Below are positions 7,463 to 10,259 of a stretch of DNA of 10,259 nt, piece by piece. The number at the start of each line of letters is the position of its first letter. Positions within the stretch are counted from its first letter, which is position 1. The stretch comes from CAYMUC01 sp964471865 (GTDB lineage Bacteria; Actinomycetota; Acidimicrobiia; Acidimicrobiales; Ilumatobacteraceae), in assembly GCA_964471865.1 (NCBI GenBank), contig CAYYHU010000054.1, forward strand, positions 1-10,259. Reading direction: 5' to 3'. The notes below the pieces were generated by a model. It had not been told where the DNA came from. It searched no databases and was given only the letters and a program-made list of their open reading frames with translations. The position numbers and the translations under genes are program-made.

Positions 7463-7897
7463 GTGTTCATCGAGACGATCCTGACGTCGAAGGGTTCAGA
7501 CGTCTACACCGTGGTTCCTGGTGCGACCTTGCGCGAGGCCGTGGCTATCCTGCGATCGGAAGGCATCGGCGCCTTGGTCGTGAGCACGGACGGGTTGAGA
7601 ATCGATGGGATTTTGAGCGAACGTGATGTCGTTCGACGACTAGCGATCGATGGAGTCGATGCTCTCGACATGACCGTGGCGCGAGCGATGACGACCGAGG
7701 TGCGAACCTGTGGTCTCGACGAGCGCATCGAATCGCTGATGTCGCTCATGACGAATCATCGGATACGTCATGTGCCCGTGGTCGATTCGGGCCGGCTCCG
7801 GGGCCTGGTGTCGATCGGTGACCTCGTCAAGGCTCGCCTTGGTGAACTCGAAGCGGAGAATCGCGCCCTCTTGGACTACGTTTCCGGTTCGCGCTGA
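7463..7897 (+). CDS. Stand-alone CBS-pair (Bateman module) protein of unknown role
   Basis: This is a 144-residue soluble protein made almost wholly of two CBS domains, roughly residues 8-62 and 72-128, followed by a short C-terminal helix rich in Glu, Ala and Leu (about 122-140). Each domain ends with the S-x-x-D signature seen in nucleotide-binding CBS domains: Ser52-Glu-Arg-Asp55 in GILSERD and Ser117-Ile-Gly-Asp120 in GLVSIGD. CBS pairs of this family usually bind adenosine nucleotides such as AMP, ATP or S-adenosylmethionine and act as sensors; the ligand and partner here are unknown. There is no catalytic, membrane or DNA-binding domain. The frame is open upstream into rpsG, but the strong GGAGG site and the beginning of similarity fix GTG 7463. 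Codons such as AGA, CTA and ATA and several CGA make it look less optimised than the ribosomal genes. It sits between rpsG and fusA, flanked by gaps of 100 and 139 nt, so it may have its own expression level. Confidence 0.9.
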   Translation: MFIETILTSKGSDVYTVVPGATLREAVAILRSEGIGALVVSTDGLRIDGILSERDVVRRLAIDGVDALDMTVARAMTTEVRTCGLDERIESLMSLMTNHRIRHVPVVDSGRLRGLVSIGDLVKARLGELEAENRALLDYVSGSR

Positions 7898-8036
7898 GTC
7901 GGTTCGCAACGAGCGACCGCATCGGACGTGTGGGCGATAGCATCGCGCCGCGCCCTAGCGCGCCCGGAGTACCTCCGATACCGCAGCCCCCACAACACGG
8001 TCTCCCCCTCACGAGTACGAAGCAGGTTCGATCATC
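7898..8036 (+). promoter_or_regulatory. Intergenic region upstream of fusA, possible promoter and leader
   Basis: This 139-nt gap contains a TANNNT-type -10 candidate, TAGCAT (7938-7943), with no convincing -35 at the proper distance. If used, the leader would be about 85 nt. A GC-rich stretch follows with the hexamer CGCGCC repeated at 7944-7949 and 7959-7964. The site before fusA is a weak AGCAGG (8021-8026), 10 nt from the ATG. No open reading frame of note lies here. A separate fusA-tuf promoter would make sense for such highly expressed genes, but this is only suggested by the sequence. Confidence 0.3.
7965..7977. repeat. Short perfect inverted repeat in the fusA leader
   Basis: CGGAG (7965-7969) and CTCCG (7973-7977) form a perfect inverted repeat around TAC. 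It could be a small operator downstream of the -10 candidate. As RNA, the 3-nt loop would give a tight hairpin. Short enough to occur by chance. Confidence 0.3.
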
Positions 8037-10124
8037 ATGGCCAAGCGAGAATTCCCCCTCGAGCGCTACCGCAACATCGGCATCATGGCTCACATCGATG
8101 CGGGGAAGACGACCACTACCGAACGGATCCTGTACTACACGGGCAAGACCTACAAGATCGGTGAGGTCCACGAAGGCGCGGCGACCATGGACCACATGGT
8201 CCAGGAGCAGGAGCGCGGTATCACGATCACCTCAGCCGCGACCACGGCGTTCTGGCGCGACCATCGCATCAACATCATCGACACCCCTGGCCACGTGGAC
8301 TTCACGATCGAAGTGGAGCGCAGCTTGCGCGTCCTCGACGGTGCGGTGGCGGTGTTCGACTCGGTGGCCGGTGTCGAGCCTCAGACCGAGACGGTGTGGC
8401 GTCAGGCCAACAAGTACCGCGTTCCTCGTATGTGCTTCGTCAACAAGATGGATCGCGTCGGTGCCGACTTCTTCCGCACCGTGCGGATGATCGAAGAGCG
8501 TCTCGAATCCACGCCTGCAGTCATCCAGTTGCCCATCGGAGCCGAAGCCGACTTCAAGGGCGTGATCGACCTCGTCGAGATGAAGGCCCTCGTCTGGGAA
8601 GACTCGGGCGAGTTGGGCGCGAAGTACGACAGCGTCGACATTCCGGCGCAGTATCAGGAGCAGGCCGAGGAATGGCGCGCCAAGCTCCTCGAGATCGTGG
8701 CGTCCGAGGACGAGGAACTCATGGAGAAGTACCTCGCTGACGAGCCCCTGACCGTGGCCGAGATCAAGAAGGGTCTTCGAGCCGGAACCCTTGCGTTCAG
8801 CTTCGTTCCGGTGCTGTGTGGAACGGCATTCAAGAACAAAGGTGTCCAGCCCATGCTTGACGCCGTGATCGACTACATGCCGAGTCCTCTCGACATCGAC
8901 GGGGCCCAAGGAACCAATATGAAAGGTGACGAGTCGATCTGGCGCCACGCCGACGAGAGCGAGCCGTTTGCGGCACTGGCGTTCAAGATCGTGTCGGATC
9001 CCTTCGGCAAGCTCACATACTTCCGGGTCTACTCGGGCACGGTGTCCAAGGGTGAGGAGATCTTCAACTCGGTCAAGGAGAAGCGTGAGCGCGTCGGTCG
9101 CCTTCTGCTGATGCACGCCAACCAGCGCGAGGACATCGACACCGCGATGGCGGGTGACATCGTGGCAGGACTTGGCTTCAAAGACGTCACGACCGGCGAC
9201 ACGCTGTGCGATCGCAACAGTCCGGTCGTGCTCGAGCGCATGGAGTTCCCCGAGCCGGTCATCCACGTCGCGATCGAACCCAAGACCAAGAACGATCAGG
9301 ACAAGTTGGGCAAAGCCCTCAAGTCCCTGTCCGACGAGGACCCGACGTTCCGAGTTCGTACCGACGAAGAGACCGGCCAGACCGTCATCTCGGGTATGGG
9401 CGAGTTGCACCTCGAAGTCCTCGTGGACCGGATGCAGCGCGAGTTCAACGTCGAGGCCACCGTGGGCAAGCCCCAGGTCGCCTACCGTGAGACGATCACC
9501 AAGACCGTCGAGAGCGTCGAGTACCGCCACATCAAGCAGTCCGGTGGTTCGGGTCAGTTCGCCGTGGTCAAGATCACCCTCGAGCCGGCTGGTCCGGGTG
9601 GTGGTTACACCTTCCAGGACAAGATCACCGGCGGCCGAGTGCCTCGTGAATACATCCCCGCGGTCGACCAGGGCATCCAGTCGGCGCTCGACTCGGGCGT
9701 GCTCGCTGGATACCCGACCGTCGACATCAAGGCCAGCCTCGTCGATGGTCAGTACCACGATGTGGACTCGAGCGAAATGGCTTTCAAGATCGCGGGTCAG
9801 GCGGCCTTCAAGAAGGCAGCCGAAATGGCCAAGCCTGTTCTGCTCGAACCGATCATGGCTGTCGAGGTCGTGACTCCGGAGGAGTACATGGGTGACGTCA
9901 TGGGCGACCTGTCGAGCCGTCGTGGACGGATCGAGGGAATGGAAGCCGTGGGCAACACCCAGAACGTGAGGGCGCAGGTGCCGTTGTCGGAGATGTTCGG
10001 CTACAGTACCGACCTTCGGTCGCGCACCCAAGGGCGTGCGACCTACAGCATGCAGTTCCACTCGTACCAGCAGGTGCCCGACTCGATCGCTACAGAGATC
10101 ATCAAGCGGGTACGGGGCGAGTGA
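8037..10124 (+). CDS. fusA: Translation elongation factor G
   Basis: EF-G is the GTPase that drives translocation of tRNA and mRNA through the ribosome and helps recycle ribosomes. The protein has 695 residues (mycobacterial EF-G is 701). Domain I contains G1 AHIDAGKT (18-25), the switch I ERGITITSAATT (59-70), G3 DTPGH (82-86) with catalytic His86, G4 NKMD (136-139) and G5 as GTAFK (262-266), with Thr in place of the more usual Ser. Domain II spans about 290-400 and domain III about 405-480, including SGMGELHLEVLVDRM. Domain IV (about 482-600) has HDVDSSEMAFKIAG, whose His574 lies at the tip entering the decoding site. Domain V runs to the end, with YMGDVMGDLSSRRG. ATG 8037 gives MAKREFPLERYRNIGIMAHIDAGK, matching family N-termini although its ribosome site is weak. 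Identification is certain. Confidence 0.98.
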   Translation: MAKREFPLERYRNIGIMAHIDAGKTTTTERILYYTGKTYKIGEVHEGAATMDHMVQEQERGITITSAATTAFWRDHRINIIDTPGHVDFTIEVERSLRVLDGAVAVFDSVAGVEPQTETVWRQANKYRVPRMCFVNKMDRVGADFFRTVRMIEERLESTPAVIQLPIGAEADFKGVIDLVEMKALVWEDSGELGAKYDSVDIPAQYQEQAEEWRAKLLEIVASEDEELMEKYLADEPLTVAEIKKGLRAGTLAFSFVPVLCGTAFKNKGVQPMLDAVIDYMPSPLDIDGAQGTNMKGDESIWRHADESEPFAALAFKIVSDPFGKLTYFRVYSGTVSKGEEIFNSVKEKRERVGRLLLMHANQREDIDTAMAGDIVAGLGFKDVTTGDTLCDRNSPVVLERMEFPEPVIHVAIEPKTKNDQDKLGKALKSLSDEDPTFRVRTDEETGQTVISGMGELHLEVLVDRMQREFNVEATVGKPQVAYRETITKTVESVEYRHIKQSGGSGQFAVVKITLEPAGPGGGYTFQDKITGGRVPREYIPAVDQGIQSALDSGVLAGYPTVDIKASLVDGQYHDVDSSEMAFKIAGQAAFKKAAEMAKPVLLEPIMAVEVVTPEEYMGDVMGDLSSRRGRIEGMEAVGNTQNVRAQVPLSEMFGYSTDLRSRTQGRATYSMQFHSYQQVPDSIATEIIKRVRGE

Positions 10125-10212
10125 GCCCGCAGCACCTTGACAACCTGCCGGTCCCTGTGCCCGGCGTCCCCCCAACCACACCACCCCTTTCAGGACATGG
10201 AGCGACACTGCG
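10125..10212 (+). other. fusA-tuf intergenic gap
   Basis: These 88 nt hold a weak possible stem (GCCGG 10147-10151 with CCGGC 10161-10165, 9-nt loop) followed by a C-rich stretch, and a GGAG (10199-10202) 10 nt before the tuf ATG. There is no clear terminator, so fusA and tuf are probably co-transcribed. Confidence 0.35.
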
Positions 10213-10259
10213 ATGAGCAAGGCGAAGTTTGAGCGTACGAAGCCGCATGTGAACATCGG
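10213..10259 (+). CDS. tuf: Elongation factor Tu, first 15 full codons (cut by window end)
   Basis: EF-Tu delivers aminoacyl-tRNA to the ribosome. Only the N-terminus MSKAKFERTKPHVNI is present before the window ends within the next codon (GG-). This KxKFERTKPHVNIG beginning is highly characteristic of bacterial EF-Tu and leads into the first GTP-binding motif. Its place directly after fusA is the standard str operon order. The rest of the gene lies outside the window, so completeness cannot be judged. Confidence 0.95.
   Translation, partial: MSKAKFERTKPHVNI

Noticed and set aside
10137..10142. Perfect TTGACA just after fusA as a tuf promoter -35
   Set aside because: No TANNNT or similar -10 box lies 16-19 nt downstream; that stretch is C- and G-rich.
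8232..10256. Reverse-strand open frame of 674 codons opposite fusA
   Set aside because: Antisense shadow of EF-G caused by strong codon bias; it also runs across the fusA-tuf gap and into tuf with no start signal.

Overview
The window is a high-GC piece of core bacterial chromosome carrying the end of the RNA polymerase operon and the start of the str (translation) operon, all on the + strand: rpoB (3' two thirds) - rpoC - rpsL - rpsG - a small CBS-domain gene - fusA - tuf (first 15 codons only). The protein sequences point to an actinobacterium that is not a close Mycobacterium relative. RpoB and RpoC follow the mycobacterial proteins closely through long stretches. RpoC carries the long charged helical insertion in the clamp typical of Actinobacteria and lacks the large trigger-loop insertion of E. 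coli. EF-G and several indels differ from mycobacteria. A deep-branching class such as Acidimicrobiia would fit, but that placement is inference from remembered sequences.

Region 1 (1-6393) holds rpoB and rpoC, separated by 43 nt and probably one transcript. The window opens inside RpoB, just before the rifampicin-binding segment. Region 2 (6394-6506) is a 113-nt gap that looks like the promoter and leader of the str operon, with a -35/-10 pair, a palindrome overlapping it and a leader stem-loop. Region 3 (6507-7362) is rpsL-rpsG, tightly coupled with 13 nt between them. Region 4 (7363-8036) is the unusual part: a GC-rich stem-loop directly after rpsG, then a 144-residue stand-alone protein with two CBS domains, then a 139-nt gap with possible regulatory structure. 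Region 5 (8037-10259) is fusA and the beginning of tuf.

The genes make the two catalytic subunits of RNA polymerase, two 30S ribosomal proteins and two elongation factors. The CBS-pair gene is the only member with no obvious role in transcription or translation, and its place between rpsG and fusA is the main point of interest. The other notable points are an arginine at the S12 position (88) where Lys-to-Arg gives streptomycin resistance in M. tuberculosis, a valine in the rifampicin pocket of RpoB, and a roughly 21-residue insertion in RpoB. I found no mobile element, CRISPR array, tRNA or rRNA. The long reverse-strand reading frames are treated as composition artefacts. I saw no clear evidence of a wholly new multi-gene system here.
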